Notes under the pieces: model-generated | The model's input: only the letters and a program-made list of their open reading frames with translations | What the model was told of the DNA's origin: nothing | Database searches by the model: none | Shown here: in pieces, positions 1-9,142 of the stretch | Layout: each line of letters starts with the position of its first letter | Numbering within the stretch: the stretch's first letter is position 1 | Assembly: GCF_003260975.1 (NCBI RefSeq) | Contig: NZ_CP030041.1 | Span: 1,153,001 to 1,217,000, forward strand | Origin: Echinicola strongylocentroti | Lineage (GTDB): Bacteria > Bacteroidota > Bacteroidia > Cytophagales > Cyclobacteriaceae | DNA length: 64,000 nt | Direction: 5' to 3' | Program-made: the position numbers and the translations under genes

Positions 1-207
1 CAGGTATTTCGCATATGTGCCCACTCCGAGAAAGGGCAGTTTGGCCAGGTCCTGCAAAAAGTTATCCGATAAGGGCAGCACCAAGCCCCAGCTACCAAAC
101 AGCTGGGGAAGTTCAAGGTAGGCATGTACCAGCAAAATGAGGATGCTGAGCTTTCGGGTCAGGTCTAATATCTGGCGCAATGCCTGGAGATTTTCCCCTG
201 TCGCCAT
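1..207 (-). CDS. mobC: MobC-like type IV coupling protein, N-terminal fragment
   Basis: This is the first 69 codons of a gene that runs off the left window edge. The start ATG at 207 lies 2 bp after the relaxase stop codon, so the two are translationally coupled. The peptide begins MATGENLQALRQILDLTRKL and continues into a hydrophobic segment (SILILLVHAYLEL), the arrangement of the N-terminal membrane domain (YWFCY type) of Bacteroides MobC/TraG coupling proteins. These are VirD4-like ATPases that bring the relaxosome to the mating channel. The ATPase domain lies outside the window, so the call rests on the N-terminus and on the mobA-mobB-mobC order. Confidence 0.7.
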   Translation of the reverse strand, partial: MATGENLQALRQILDLTRKLSILILLVHAYLELPQLFGSWGLVLPLSDNFLQDLAKLPFLGVGTYAKYL

Positions 208-209
208 GA

Positions 210-1496
210 TCAGGATAGTTTACGTCTCTTTTTCTTCTTTTTCTTTTGGTCAAGGGGCATTGCCATTTCCTGGGATTCCGGCCTTACCATTGCCTGTACT
301 ACGGAAAGGATTCCGGACAGGACGGGGCTCTTTTCTGATTTCCAAACGGCGCCCTGTCGTCGCTTTTCGTTTTCCCCCTGTCTGGGGATACTTTCCTGTG
401 CAGTGGCTTTACTGGGAACTGGCCGTACTTGCATTTCTAGGTCCAGGACCTTTTCTCCCAGGTGCTGCGCGGTCTTTTTTCCGCTCCAGATCCGCGAAAG
501 TTCCGAGGCTTTGCAGACGGTCCTGTTGACATGGTCAATAATGGTCAGCCCGAACACCTCCCCTGCGCTGCTGTAATGGAACTGTGCGGCAAGCCCCTTT
601 TTCGTAAGTTCCTGTTGGAAGTGCTCCATGCCCTTTCCAGCTGAATGTTGCAGGGCATTTTCAACGCCCACTCTCATGGCCGCCATTCCTTTCAGCTTTG
701 TACGCTGGTTACGCTCCATCCTTTTCTGCAGCCGTTCCATTGTGGGACGGGCATAAAGGGCACTGGCCTTGATGGGCACACCGAGCCTTCTTCCTTTGCT
801 GTCCAAGACCGCGTAGGCAAGCCCGTTGTTTTCCTTCATACTGCTTCCTTCTTCCCCTTGGATCAGTCCCACGTTGAACTGTCCGAGGACAGCACTGAAT
901 TCCCCCAGGGAAGTATAGGCATAGCTGCGCATCACTTCGGTGATGACATTTGACATGGCTGCCTTGGTTTCTTTTTTGCCGTACTCAATCGGTGCAAGGG
1001 GCTCCATCGGAAGCCGTTGTCCTTGTTGCCTTTCGGCCTTGACCAGTCCGAGTTCCTTCTCCAGCTGCTTTCTGGCCTTTTCCGACTTGTCCTTTCCCAG
1101 ATTGTGGGTCTCGATCCTTTTACCTTCCCGGGTGATATTGGTGGAAACGATATGGACATGGGGATGTGCCGCATCGTCATGGCGGTAGACCAGGCAGGGC
1201 TGTCCGCCAAAGCCGACCTGCTCCATATAGCTTTGGGCAATATAGCGCATCTGGTCATCGTCCAGTTTATCTTTAGGGGAAAAGTTCAGGGAGACATGGA
1301 AGGCGTTCAGTTTGGCCCTTTTGTTCCTATCGGTAAAGTACTTGAAACGGCGGTGTTTTTCCTTGATGGGAGCACCTGTTCCCCCAGCTCCGAAACCGGC
1401 AGCGGACAGGACTTTGGCCTTGCCCTGCCGGACCTTTTCCTCGTTATAGTGGAGCAGCCCAAGTATATTCCTTCCCAAGCTGATCCTGGCTACCAT
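210..1496 (-). CDS. mobB: MobB relaxase (mobilization nuclease)
   Basis: This 428-residue relaxase nicks oriT DNA and pilots the strand during conjugative transfer. The N-terminal ~200 residues form a relaxase/mobilization nuclease domain of the Bacteroides MobB type. The metal-binding histidine cluster HPHVHIVSTNI is at about residue 110. Conserved lead-in motifs include ISLGRNILGLLHYNEEKV at the start and FHVSLNFSP near residue 68. The C-terminal half is charged and variable and ends in a lysine/arginine tract. Its start overlaps the end of the upstream accessory gene by 7 bp, and the coupling protein gene follows directly. All parts expected for an active protein are present. Confidence 0.9.
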   Translation of the reverse strand: MVARISLGRNILGLLHYNEEKVRQGKAKVLSAAGFGAGGTGAPIKEKHRRFKYFTDRNKRAKLNAFHVSLNFSPKDKLDDDQMRYIAQSYMEQVGFGGQPCLVYRHDDAAHPHVHIVSTNITREGKRIETHNLGKDKSEKARKQLEKELGLVKAERQQGQRLPMEPLAPIEYGKKETKAAMSNVITEVMRSYAYTSLGEFSAVLGQFNVGLIQGEEGSSMKENNGLAYAVLDSKGRRLGVPIKASALYARPTMERLQKRMERNQRTKLKGMAAMRVGVENALQHSAGKGMEHFQQELTKKGLAAQFHYSSAGEVFGLTIIDHVNRTVCKASELSRIWSGKKTAQHLGEKVLDLEMQVRPVPSKATAQESIPRQGENEKRRQGAVWKSEKSPVLSGILSVVQAMVRPESQEMAMPLDQKKKKKKRRKLS

Positions 1497-1873
1497 CTTG
1501 GAAAATGTTGTTTGATCATTTTTTCCAGAATGTCCACTTTACTGCCTGTCTTCGTCAATTGGGCTTCCAGTTTTTTGACCAGCGCTTTCTTTCGCAACGG
1601 ATCGTTGAGCGAATTGAAATGCCGGGTCACCTGGTTGATATTGACACCGATGGCGTGGATCTCCATTTGGACGGCATGCATCCTGTCCAAGAGCAGGTCA
1701 AAGGTCTCGTCATGGGCCCTGCAGACGATTTCCTTACCGGAAAGGATGTCACGGATCAAGGAGCTCATCGTGGCATTCTGTGACCGGGAAAGCAGCTCCA
1801 GTAATTTCTTGTACCGGTCCATGGATATCCGGGACTCCACCTGTTTGAGGGTTGCTTTTTTTTGGTTGGACAT
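1490..1873 (-). CDS. mobA: MobA-like relaxosome accessory protein
   Basis: This 127-residue basic, helical protein lies immediately upstream of the relaxase and overlaps it by 7 bp. In Bacteroidota mobilization modules this position holds a relaxosome accessory protein that binds oriT and assists the relaxase. The sequence has the ribbon-helix-helix-like and coiled-coil composition of that group: a lysine-rich N-terminus, then MDRYKKLLELLSRSQNATMS, then a helix with GVNINQVTRHFNSL, a motif typical of MobC/MobA-type mobilization proteins. Naming differs between elements (MobA in Bacteroides, MobC in proteobacterial plasmids). The function is inferred from motif and position. Confidence 0.8.
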   Translation of the reverse strand: MSNQKKATLKQVESRISMDRYKKLLELLSRSQNATMSSLIRDILSGKEIVCRAHDETFDLLLDRMHAVQMEIHAIGVNINQVTRHFNSLNDPLRKKALVKKLEAQLTKTGSKVDILEKMIKQHFPRW

Positions 1874-1879
1874 GGCCGT

Positions 1880-2137
1880 TCAGTTTTCAAGGTTGTAGAG
1901 CCAATCCTCTGCGGCCTCTTTCCAGTTATGGATGGGCATGCCACTTTCCGAATGCCAATCCAGGGACTGATAGTAATAGTAGAATACTTCGGCTTCTGCC
2001 ACGGGCACTGCCTTTGCCGTAAAGAAGGTTTTGACTTCATCGAGGGTGGGCGGGTTGATCTGCCCAAAGCCGAAGGATAGTTGAACATCGTTCATGCCTT
2101 TTTTATTTTGGTGAGTGACCAAATTGAAAAAGCCCAT
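1880..2137 (-). CDS. small hypothetical protein of the mob module
   Basis: This is a short acidic protein of 85 residues, or 71 if translation starts at the second ATG (2095), which gives MNDVQLSFGFGQINPPTLDE. It has no signal peptide or membrane segment. The C-terminal motif HNWKEAAEDWLYNLEN is tryptophan-rich and recalls small proteins found in front of mobA in Bacteroidota transfer modules. It lies 6 bp upstream of the mobA-like gene on the same strand, so co-transcription is likely. A function cannot be assigned. Confidence 0.6.
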   Translation of the reverse strand: MGFFNLVTHQNKKGMNDVQLSFGFGQINPPTLDEVKTFFTAKAVPVAEAEVFYYYYQSLDWHSESGMPIHNWKEAAEDWLYNLEN

Positions 2138-2667
2138 GAAAAAAAATTCACCAGTGGGACACCAGTGGGGTTAAAATTAATATGGAGGAACCTATGGATT
2201 TAGAAATCAGGCACAACCTTTGGCCTGTTTTATAGCATGGACAGATAAGGGAGGACTAAAAAGCATGTACTACGGTAAAAAATAAAACAAGGCACTGCTA
2301 TTAAGGGTGTTAATTGTGGGTAACTTCCGGAAAGTTATCCACTATTCACGCCCCGCATAATAGGATTTTCTTAAGGTATTCACCAAATGATTTTTCCCCA
2401 TCAAAAGGCTGCGAGTCCCGAGCATCTTTCCCCCGACTTTGGAGGCTGAAAAGATGGTTTTGTATACAAAACTACATCTTGCTGGCCGCAGGATCGCGGC
2501 CCCGGATTGGGGCAAACTGTCCTCCGTTTAACCTATTAAAATGTTGAAATCTCAAAATCCCAAGCTCAGTTATCCAGGTTCCACACCCACTTGTTGGCGG
2601 TCATCACTCAGTCCCATAGCGGACTTCCCGACTCGCTCTTCCAATCCAGTCCCTGGTAGTATAAGTA
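2138..2667. other. gene-free palindrome-rich region, candidate oriT
   Basis: No convincing gene lies in these 530 bp upstream of the mob operon. Several inverted repeats are visible: an imperfect palindrome around 2318-2340 (GGTAACTT...AAGTTATCC), a perfect 16-bp palindrome at 2457-2472 (GTTTTGTATACAAAAC) with outer GATG/CATC arms, and a short hairpin at 2499-2513 (GCCCC-GGATT-GGGGC). Relaxase genes of this type usually have oriT just upstream, so this is the natural place for it. The nick site cannot be identified from sequence alone. The region also carries the promoter of the mob operon. Confidence 0.4.
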
Positions 2668-2683
2668 GGGCCTGCTGAAAAAC

Positions 2684-3913
2684 TCAGCATGAACAGGGTA
2701 TAAGAACCGGCCTGAAATTCCGCTCAGGCCGGTTTTTATCAACCAGGTCGTCCAAGAAGCTATTTTCCCGGTCTATAATGGTCATTCCCAGGGCATTCCA
2801 TGCTGAAAAACTCCGGCACAACAGTGCCCGCCCGGCCAATCTGACCAGGTTGAGCACCAAGATGATAGAGGCAATCCATGATTGGCTGGTATTCCTGAGC
2901 CTTGCCCTGATCCGGTCCATCCCATAACCGTTCTTGGCCTGCCCGAACTTGCCCTCTATCGGATTCCTTTCCCCCGGCCTTACGTGGTCTTCCACTGCCC
3001 GGGCCGAGGGCCGGCCCAGGAGCTTGGCCGACAGCTTGATCCCCTTGGATTTAAGCCATTTCCGGTTTTCCCGGCTGCAGTACAGTTTATCGGCCAAAAC
3101 CTTGGCAGGATAAAAGCCAAAGCGCTTCCGGTAGTTCTCCACATAATCGGCCAGGTGGCAGCCTTCATGGTAGGCGTCCCAGGAAATGGTGTCCAAAAAG
3201 GCATATCCGTCTACCAGCAAAAGGTGGATCTTCGCCCCAAACTCGGTTTTGTTCCGGGCCTTGCCCCGGACTATCGGGCGGACATGGGGCTGGTGGATAC
3301 TCACGATCCGGTCCTCCACACTCCTCGACCGGTTATCGAACATCTCCTTCTGCTGGAGGTACAGTGTCTGGATGATCCAATAATACCGCTGCCATTTATG
3401 GGGCAGGGGAAATATTTTGAACCTGTCCAGTTGGCCTTCTATGGTTTTCAGGTTACGCCTGAGGTATTGGAGCTGGGACTTGATGCCCTTTCGGATCGTT
3501 TTACGGCCCGGGTTCCGGTTTTGGGCCACTTTAAGGTAGTCCTTACGGGCCTTCTTACGATAGGTTCGCGGCTTCTTGCCCTCCGGAAGCTTTTTGTGGA
3601 GCAGATCAATGATCGACTCGCTCTTCAGGCGGGCATCATTGAGCAGGTTCAGATCGATGGGGTAGGCAATGTCCTGCAGACAGGCCGTGGCATCAATCAG
3701 CAGTTCCCCCTTATGGGGGCCGTCCCCGTCATCGTCAGCCCCGTCGCCATTCATGTCCCGGACCGGTACCGGTGAGCTGTAGGCCAGTACCCTGGCATTC
3801 ATCTCGGCGATCAGTTCATCTCCCATCCGTTTGCGGATCTCCACAAAAAGGGAGGGGTCAAAAGGAGGTTCCGGGCTGTAGGAACTGTAGCCCAGAAAGT
3901 ACTGCATATACAT
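2684..3913 (-). pseudogene. IS5-like (DDE) transposase, N-terminally truncated
   Basis: The reading frame gives a DDE transposase of the IS5-related type. It contains PYMQYF-like MYMQYFLGYSS, the first catalytic Asp in GELLIDATACLQD, a long basic linker (KARKDYLKVAQNRNPGRK), the second Asp region (EFGAKIHLLLVDGYAFLDT) and a C-terminal Glu region (PGERNPIEGKFGQAKNGYG). Homology starts only at about residue 31 of the open frame, near 3913. The preceding residues are an out-of-frame reading of a different transposase. The usual N-terminal ~80 residues are missing, so this copy should not transpose on its own. A probable element end with TGCTGAAAAACTCAGCATGA lies at 2668-2690. Confidence 0.75.
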
Positions 3914-4038
3914 GTGATATAAATGTACTGCAGGGCCGCCATCAACGCGGCCAGGTGGCTGCGTGTCTTGGTGGGGATCTTCACTTCTTCTATCGGGGTA
4001 CATCCCAGGCTGAGCTGGGCTTCGAATCGTGGGCGCAT
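3914..4038 (-). pseudogene. ISNCY-like transposase, N-terminal stub
   Basis: From the ATG at 4038 the minus strand encodes MRPRFEAQLSLGCTPIEEVK followed by IPTKTRSHLAALMAALQYIY. This is the characteristic start of a Bacteroidota ISNCY-type transposase (RPRFE..L......I..VVI..KSR..L...L..LQYI). Similarity stops after about 42 residues at the same point where the IS5-like protein begins in another frame. It is a truncated 5' end left by a deletion or recombination between two insertion sequences. Confidence 0.6.
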
Positions 4039-4209
4039 ATTTGTTGACAAAGAATTATTTTGGTCCGAACCTGAAAACCTGAATCGCTTTATATGGCCCA
4101 AAATAAGCCTTTTTGACCTTTTGACATAATTCCCCCCTTTAGATTCAAAATAAAATCCACAACAAAACCAGCCCTGGGATTGTCCTAAAGGCTATTTTCT
4201 TGTTTTCTT

Positions 4210-4280
4210 ACAGGCACTATTTAGTCCTTTAAAACCTCTCTAATTACATTCAGCTATAATTAAACACACTACAGTTTGGT
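4210..4280. repeat. duplicated 3' flank of the cadA-type ATPase genes (copy 1)
   Basis: The ~70 bp after the first ATPase gene match the ~65 bp after the second one (18468-18533) almost base for base, including TTTAGTCCTTTAAAACCTCT, AAACACACTACA and TTTGGTTTAAAAC. The similarity runs straight into the two coding regions. The ATPase gene and its 3' flank therefore moved or duplicated as one unit. Confidence 0.75.
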
Positions 4281-6239
4281 TTAAAACTTCATTTTCTGGA
4301 TTCTTATCGCATTCAAAATCGCGAGAAAGGCCACTCCCACATCAGCAAAGACGGCTTCCCACATGGTAGCCAGGCCTCCGGCTCCCAGTGCCAGCACAAT
4401 AACCTTCACCCCAAATGCCAGGCTGATATTTTGCCATACGATACGCTTGGTCTGTTTACCTATTTGAATAGCAGTAGCAATTTTAGAGGGCTGGTCGGTC
4501 TGAATGACCACATCGGCTGTCTCAATGGCGGCATCACTGCCCAAACCACCCATTGCCATGCCTACATCTGCCAGAGCAAGGACGGGAGCATCGTTGATAC
4601 CGTCCCCCACAAATGCGATGACACGGCTGGTATCCTTTTTCAGTTCTTCTACTTTTTCCACCTTTTGCTCTGGCAGCAGATCGCCAAAGGCTTTATCTAT
4701 TCCGAGTGATTTTGCCACTTGTTGGGTCACAGCATCCTTATCTCCTGACAGCATGATCAGTTCCCGAACTCCTGATTTGTGTAATGCATTAATTGCCTGG
4801 GCAGCATCGGCTTTGAGTTCATCTGCAATCACCAGATAACCGGCATATTTTTGGTCCACTGCTACATGGATGACAGTATTGACCTCTCTGGCAGCATCAG
4901 CACAGGTAACAATCCCTTCCTTGTCCATCAGTTTTTGATTGCCGATGAGCAAATGCTTACTATTTACTTTTCCTTTCAGACCGTGCCCGGCTATTTCTTC
5001 CTGTTGCTCGGGTTCTGAAATTTTCCCTCCCTGCTTTTTAGTATATTCTGTAACGGCTTTTGCGATGGGATGTGTGGATTTACTTTCCATAGCTGCCGCC
5101 AGACTTAGCCAATCTGTAGTAATACCGTCCATGGTCACGGCTTTCTGAACTTCAAACACCCCTCTGGTCAACGTGCCTGTTTTGTCCATCACTACGGTGT
5201 TTACTCTGGTCATGAGGTCAAGAAAGTTGGAGCCTTTGAACAGTATCCCTTTACGGGAAGCTGCGCCTATTCCTCCGAAATAGCCGAGCGGTATTGAGAT
5301 GACCAACGCACAAGGACATGAGATCACCAAAAAGATCAATACCCGGTAAAGCCAGTCTTCAAACACATAGTTTTCTATAAAAAAGTAAGGCAGGAAGGTC
5401 AATCCCACCGCCAGAAAGGTAACAATGGGCGTGTAAACCCGTGCGAATTTGCGGATGAACTGCTCGGTTTTTGACTTGCGTGCGGTAGCGTTCTGCACCA
5501 GCTCCAGGATACGGGCAAGTGAACTTTCGTTGAACCGCCTGGTTACTTTCAGTTCAATCAGCCTGTCGAGGTTCACCATCCCAGCCAGCACATTTTCTCC
5601 TTTGTTGTACGTAGCAGGTTTGCTTTCACCCGTCAAAGCGGAGGTATTGAAGCTGCTCTTTTCCCTCAGCATTTCCCCATCGAGGGGTACTTTTTCTCCG
5701 GGTTTTACTTGTATGGTTTCCCCGGTTTGGACTTCTTCCGGGTGTACGATCACCATTTGCCCGTTTCGCTGTACAGAGACCGAATCGGGGCGGATGTCCA
5801 GCAGGGCTTTGATGTTGCGTTTGGCTCTGTTCACTGCTGCATCCTGAAACAATTCCCCGATGGCATAGAAAAGCATCACCGCCACCCCCTCGGGATATTC
5901 ACCTATGGCAAAAGCCCCCAGGGTGGCTATGCCCACTAGGAAAAATTCAGTGAACACATCACCTTTCAGGATGGACTTCCAGCCTTTGACCAATACCGGC
6001 CAACCCACAGGCAAATAGGCCAGCACATACCCGCATACGCGGATCCATCCCTGGAAAAATGCTGGCTGTCCCCATTAGTCAGCGGCTATTCCTGCAAGCA
6101 GCATGACAAGGCTTGCGATACCACTTCCCCAGGTTTGAAGGAAAGTGGAGGAGGCTTTTTCATCCTGCTTTTTTGGTTTGTCCGGATGCTGGCCGGTGCT
6201 GCAGCAGGCTTTGTTGTCTGTATTGTTTGTATTAGTCAT
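4281..6239 (-). pseudogene. cadA: P1B-2 Zn/Cd/Pb-exporting ATPase with a premature stop
   Basis: Read from the ATG at 6239, this frame encodes a 652-residue heavy-metal P-type ATPase interrupted by TAA at codon 55 (6075-6077), inside the first membrane hairpin. After the stop everything is intact: TGES, the CPC metal site (SCPCALVISIPLGYFGG, about residue 306), phosphorylation motif DKTGTLT, GDGINDAP and the C-terminal DVGVAFLAILNAIRIQKMKF typical of the Zn/Cd/Pb subgroup. The paralogue at 18534-20468 reads through the same place without a stop. A shorter product could start at the GTG at 6026 (581 residues) but would lack the first membrane helices. There is no N-terminal metal-binding domain in either copy. 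It is probably inactive or recently damaged. Confidence 0.8.
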
Positions 6240-6252
6240 ACGCTTATCTGTT

Positions 6253-6869
6253 TTAATGTGTGAAAAAGGAAATGATGCCTGTGATAATGAGGATGCACCC
6301 TGAAACCAGCCCGGTACTATGCTCCAACCTGTGCCAGTTGAAACGGTGCAGGCCTTTCTGTGCGAGGTACACCCAAAAGGTGATCCCCAACACGGAAACG
6401 ATGGTGTAGAGCAAGCCCACTGTCAGGATCATCGGCCATCCCTGAGTCCCTGCCATCAGAAAGTAGGCTTCAATTTCCAGGCAGGGCGAAAGAAACATCA
6501 TAAATACCAGCAAGGTCACTACTTGTGTTGCTCCGGTCTGGTTCAGCTTCTGCTTTTCATTGAAGTGAAAATGATGGTGCCTGTGGTGTTGGATGATGAA
6601 ATAAAACCCAATGGCAATGAGCAAAGCAGGAATGACCCAACGGTGTAACTGTTCAGCGTTTCTGCCAGTGACAGGCTGAATAAGCCCAGAAACACTCCGA
6701 GCAAAAAGGTACTCAATGAATGAGCCAAAGCTACCATAGCCGCAATGCGAACCGTCTTGCTACCTTGCCAGCCAAACTTTTCTTTCAGTGCCAGCACCGG
6801 CAGTCAGTGGCTGGGAATCAGCCCGTGGAGGAGGCTGAGCATGATGGTCCCGGTGAGTAAAGTGGTCAT
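6253..6869 (-). pseudogene. RcnA-like polytopic membrane protein, doubly disrupted
   Basis: The original gene starts at the ATG at 6869 and reads MTTLLTGTIMLSLLHGLIPS, then H followed by TGA at 6804-6806 where a tryptophan codon (TGG) is expected. The frame then continues with LPVLALKEKFGW and helices. Near 6645 a one-base shift moves the reading into another frame (VIPALLIAIGFYF), which runs to the stop at 6253. The joined product would be a ~205-residue protein with six hydrophobic segments and a histidine-rich loop (HHRHHHFHF), resembling nickel/cobalt exporters of the RcnA/NicO type. The family call is tentative, but the two lesions are clear. Confidence 0.65.
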
Positions 6870-6883
6870 TGTATGGTGTCAAA

Positions 6884-7234
6884 TTATTTTTTGAATCGAT
6901 CTATTATTACCTTCAGGTCTTCAGGTATTTCCATGGGCAAAAGGGGAGGAACATTGGCTCCTCCGGTATTGCCTACAGGTACCTTTCCCACAAAAGACTT
7001 TACCCCTCCCACAAAAAGCCTGAGTATCTGCCCCCGGATTTCTGTCCAATCCTTGATCATGAAGCCAAACCGGAGCATGAGCCAATGCGCTTCCGAGTGC
7101 TGGTATGGATAGGGCTGACCAAGGACGTGCGCCCGCTCCAGATGTCGCCAGGCTTCCCGAAGGTGACCCCTGGCGAGTTTTTCTTTATACAGAACGAGCT
7201 CCTGCTTAAAAAAAGACTTGAGGCCTTTAGGCAT
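6884..7234 (-). CDS. DUF3703 family protein
   Basis: This soluble protein of 116 residues matches the DUF3703 pattern: AWRHLERAHVLGQPYPYQHS near the middle, HWLMLRFGF, a short helix, then VGKVPVGNTGGANVPPLLPM. DUF3703 genes are found beside heavy-metal exporters and mercury or cobalt-zinc-cadmium operons, and their biochemical role is unknown. This copy is in the metal island between the membrane methyltransferase-like gene and the broken RcnA-like gene. The length is normal for the family. Confidence 0.8.
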   Translation of the reverse strand: MPKGLKSFFKQELVLYKEKLARGHLREAWRHLERAHVLGQPYPYQHSEAHWLMLRFGFMIKDWTEIRGQILRLFVGGVKSFVGKVPVGNTGGANVPPLLPMEIPEDLKVIIDRFKK

Positions 7235-7241
7235 TGTGGTG

Positions 7242-7802
7242 TTAAATCCATCTTCTTACCCGCTTCTCATAAGCAAAATAATCATCACCAAAAACACTCT
7301 CCAGCACCTTTTCTTCCAGTCCAACACGGACAAATACAATCAAGAAACCAAGTATTAGCAGAACACCTGAATAGATACTGGGAATGCAAAGAAAAAAGCC
7401 AATCAGTGTGATTAGTTGCCCCAGATGAACCGGATTTCTGGATTTAGAATAAATGCCAGTTGAGAGTAGCAACCAGCCTTTTGTTTCACTTCCTCTATTC
7501 AATCTTTGTTGATTTTTTGCTGAGATAACGATCAGGAAGGCTAGCGACATGAGTCCAATAGCTGCCCAGCTCAACCAATGACTTTTCAATGCCTCAAATG
7601 GCACAATGTATTGATGGTAAACCTCCGGGTATAACGAGAAAACTGTCATTAGCACTATTACCAATAACCATATCAGGTTGTTCAATAAGGTAACAGTTTT
7701 AAGTTTAGGTGGCTTTTTCTTCTTTTTGGAAGCGTACATTAAAAATGTAAGTAAAAAGTAAAGGAGGAAAAACACCGGCAGAAATATTCTTAAATGTATC
7801 AT
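7242..7802 (-). CDS. ICMT/PEMT-like integral membrane methyltransferase
   Basis: This 186-residue polytopic protein ends in the isoprenylcysteine methyltransferase-like signature: GIYSKSRNPVHLGQLITLIG followed by a hydrophobic helix and LEEKVLESVFGDDYFAYEKR. That C-terminal block binds S-adenosylmethionine in the ICMT/PEMT superfamily, which methylates lipids or lipidated proteins in the membrane. Such genes recur in czc/cad clusters, where their substrate is not known. The start overlaps the nhaA stop by 4 bp, indicating co-translation. Confidence 0.75.
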   Translation of the reverse strand: MIHLRIFLPVFFLLYFLLTFLMYASKKKKKPPKLKTVTLLNNLIWLLVIVLMTVFSLYPEVYHQYIVPFEALKSHWLSWAAIGLMSLAFLIVISAKNQQRLNRGSETKGWLLLSTGIYSKSRNPVHLGQLITLIGFFLCIPSIYSGVLLILGFLIVFVRVGLEEKVLESVFGDDYFAYEKRVRRWI

Positions 7803-9142
7803 AGGTTTTCATTTTTAGGTTTGGTAAATAGTAAAGTGATGATGCCTCCTAAAGCACCAATCAGGGAAGCTATTAAAATACTGATTTTGGACACTTTGAC
7901 CAATTCAGGATCGCTAAATGCCAGGTTGGTGATGAACAGCGACATGGTAAAACCTATTCCGGCTATCATGCCCATGCCAATAATGTGCCCCCATCTTAAA
8001 GAGATATGCAATTCTGCTATACCCAACTTTTCTCCGATAAAGGCAAAGAGACTGATCCCCAGTACTTTCCCTACTGCCAGACCCAATAATATACCCAGGC
8101 CAAGAGAACCTGATACGACCTCCAAAAAGCTAACATCCAGTTTCACGCCTGCATTGGCAATGGCGAAAATAGGAATAATGAAAAAGGCATTAAAATCAAT
8201 CAGTGCATTTTCCAGTTTCAGTAATGGAGGCTTTGCGTTTTCAGTATCCTTTTTGATGTCTTTGAGTATTTTCCCCTGGCGAACATCCTGCAACGGGTCA
8301 CGGGTTTCAATATCCGTTTCTTCCAGTCTTTCTACATTTCTGGCGGTGCGATCTTTCAATAATTTACTGTCTAATTTAGGTTTTACAGGAATGGTAATGG
8401 CAAAAAGCACTCCGGCTATGGTAGGGTGAACGCCTGAATTCAGGAAGCAATACCAAAGCCCTACGCCTCCCAAAAGGTACCAGAACAAGTTTTTTATGCC
8501 CAATCGATTGAACAGCATTAAAAGGATAAAAATCCCTGCCCCGGTTCCCAGGTATAACCAACTCAGTTGGTTGCTATAAAACAGCGCAATCACGAGTATG
8601 GCCCCCAGATCATCTGCTATGGCCAGAGCCACCAAAAAGATTTTAAGCTGGGCTGGCACTCTTCTACCCAATAACCCGATTATACCCAAAGAATACGCAA
8701 TATCTGTTGCCATCGGAATTCCCCAGCCATTGATATTTACTGTCCCTGAATTAAGCATTGTAAATATTATGGCAGGCATTGCCATTCCACCGAGCGCTGC
8801 CAGGAGCGGCATAGAAGCTTTCTTAAAGGATGACAATTCACCTACCATTATTTCCCGCTTAAGCTCCAAACCGGCCACCAGAAAGAATATGGCCATTAGC
8901 CCGTCATTGATCCATTCCTCGATGGTCAGACCAAAAGTAAAATGCTCAGATAGCTCAAAGAGAAATTCATCTTTAAGGTAGTGATGGTAAGCATCCGCCC
9001 ATTGAGAATTACCTAAAATCAGGGCTAAAATAGTAGCTGCAATTAAAAGTAAACCACCTGAAGTTTCTCTATTTAGAAACCTTCGGGCTGTTTGCTGGAT
9101 ATATGCTATTGTTGACTGATTATTTTTTATTGACCGATCCAT
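7799..9142 (-). CDS. nhaA: NhaA-family Na+/H+ antiporter
   Basis: This 447-residue inner-membrane antiporter exchanges Na+ or Li+ for protons. It has the NhaA hallmarks: FFLVAGLELKREIMVGEL, the cytoplasmic funnel with TDIAYSLGIIGLLG, and the adjacent transport aspartates in ALAIADDLGAILVIALFY. It is about 55 residues longer than the E. coli protein because of a charged insert (roughly residues 270-325, with RNVERLEETDIETRD) between two membrane segments, as in several NhaA proteins of this phylum. It overlaps the downstream ICMT-like gene by 4 bp. Its place in a metal operon suggests a role in pH or ion balance during metal-proton antiport. Confidence 0.92.
   Translation of the reverse strand: MDRSIKNNQSTIAYIQQTARRFLNRETSGGLLLIAATILALILGNSQWADAYHHYLKDEFLFELSEHFTFGLTIEEWINDGLMAIFFLVAGLELKREIMVGELSSFKKASMPLLAALGGMAMPAIIFTMLNSGTVNINGWGIPMATDIAYSLGIIGLLGRRVPAQLKIFLVALAIADDLGAILVIALFYSNQLSWLYLGTGAGIFILLMLFNRLGIKNLFWYLLGGVGLWYCFLNSGVHPTIAGVLFAITIPVKPKLDSKLLKDRTARNVERLEETDIETRDPLQDVRQGKILKDIKKDTENAKPPLLKLENALIDFNAFFIIPIFAIANAGVKLDVSFLEVVSGSLGLGILLGLAVGKVLGISLFAFIGEKLGIAELHISLRWGHIIGMGMIAGIGFTMSLFITNLAFSDPELVKVSKISILIASLIGALGGIITLLFTKPKNENL

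Noticed and set aside
137..529. Plus-strand open frame of 130 codons in the relaxase region
   Set aside because: It is antisense to the relaxase and coupling-protein genes, which have clear motifs; its composition is low-complexity.
2314..2547. 77-codon plus-strand frame in the candidate oriT region
   Set aside because: No domain, and it spans the palindromes; the composition does not look coding.
3914..4003. N-terminal 30 residues of the long transposase frame as part of a real protein
   Set aside because: They are an out-of-frame reading of the ISNCY-type transposase start, so the true homology begins near 3913.
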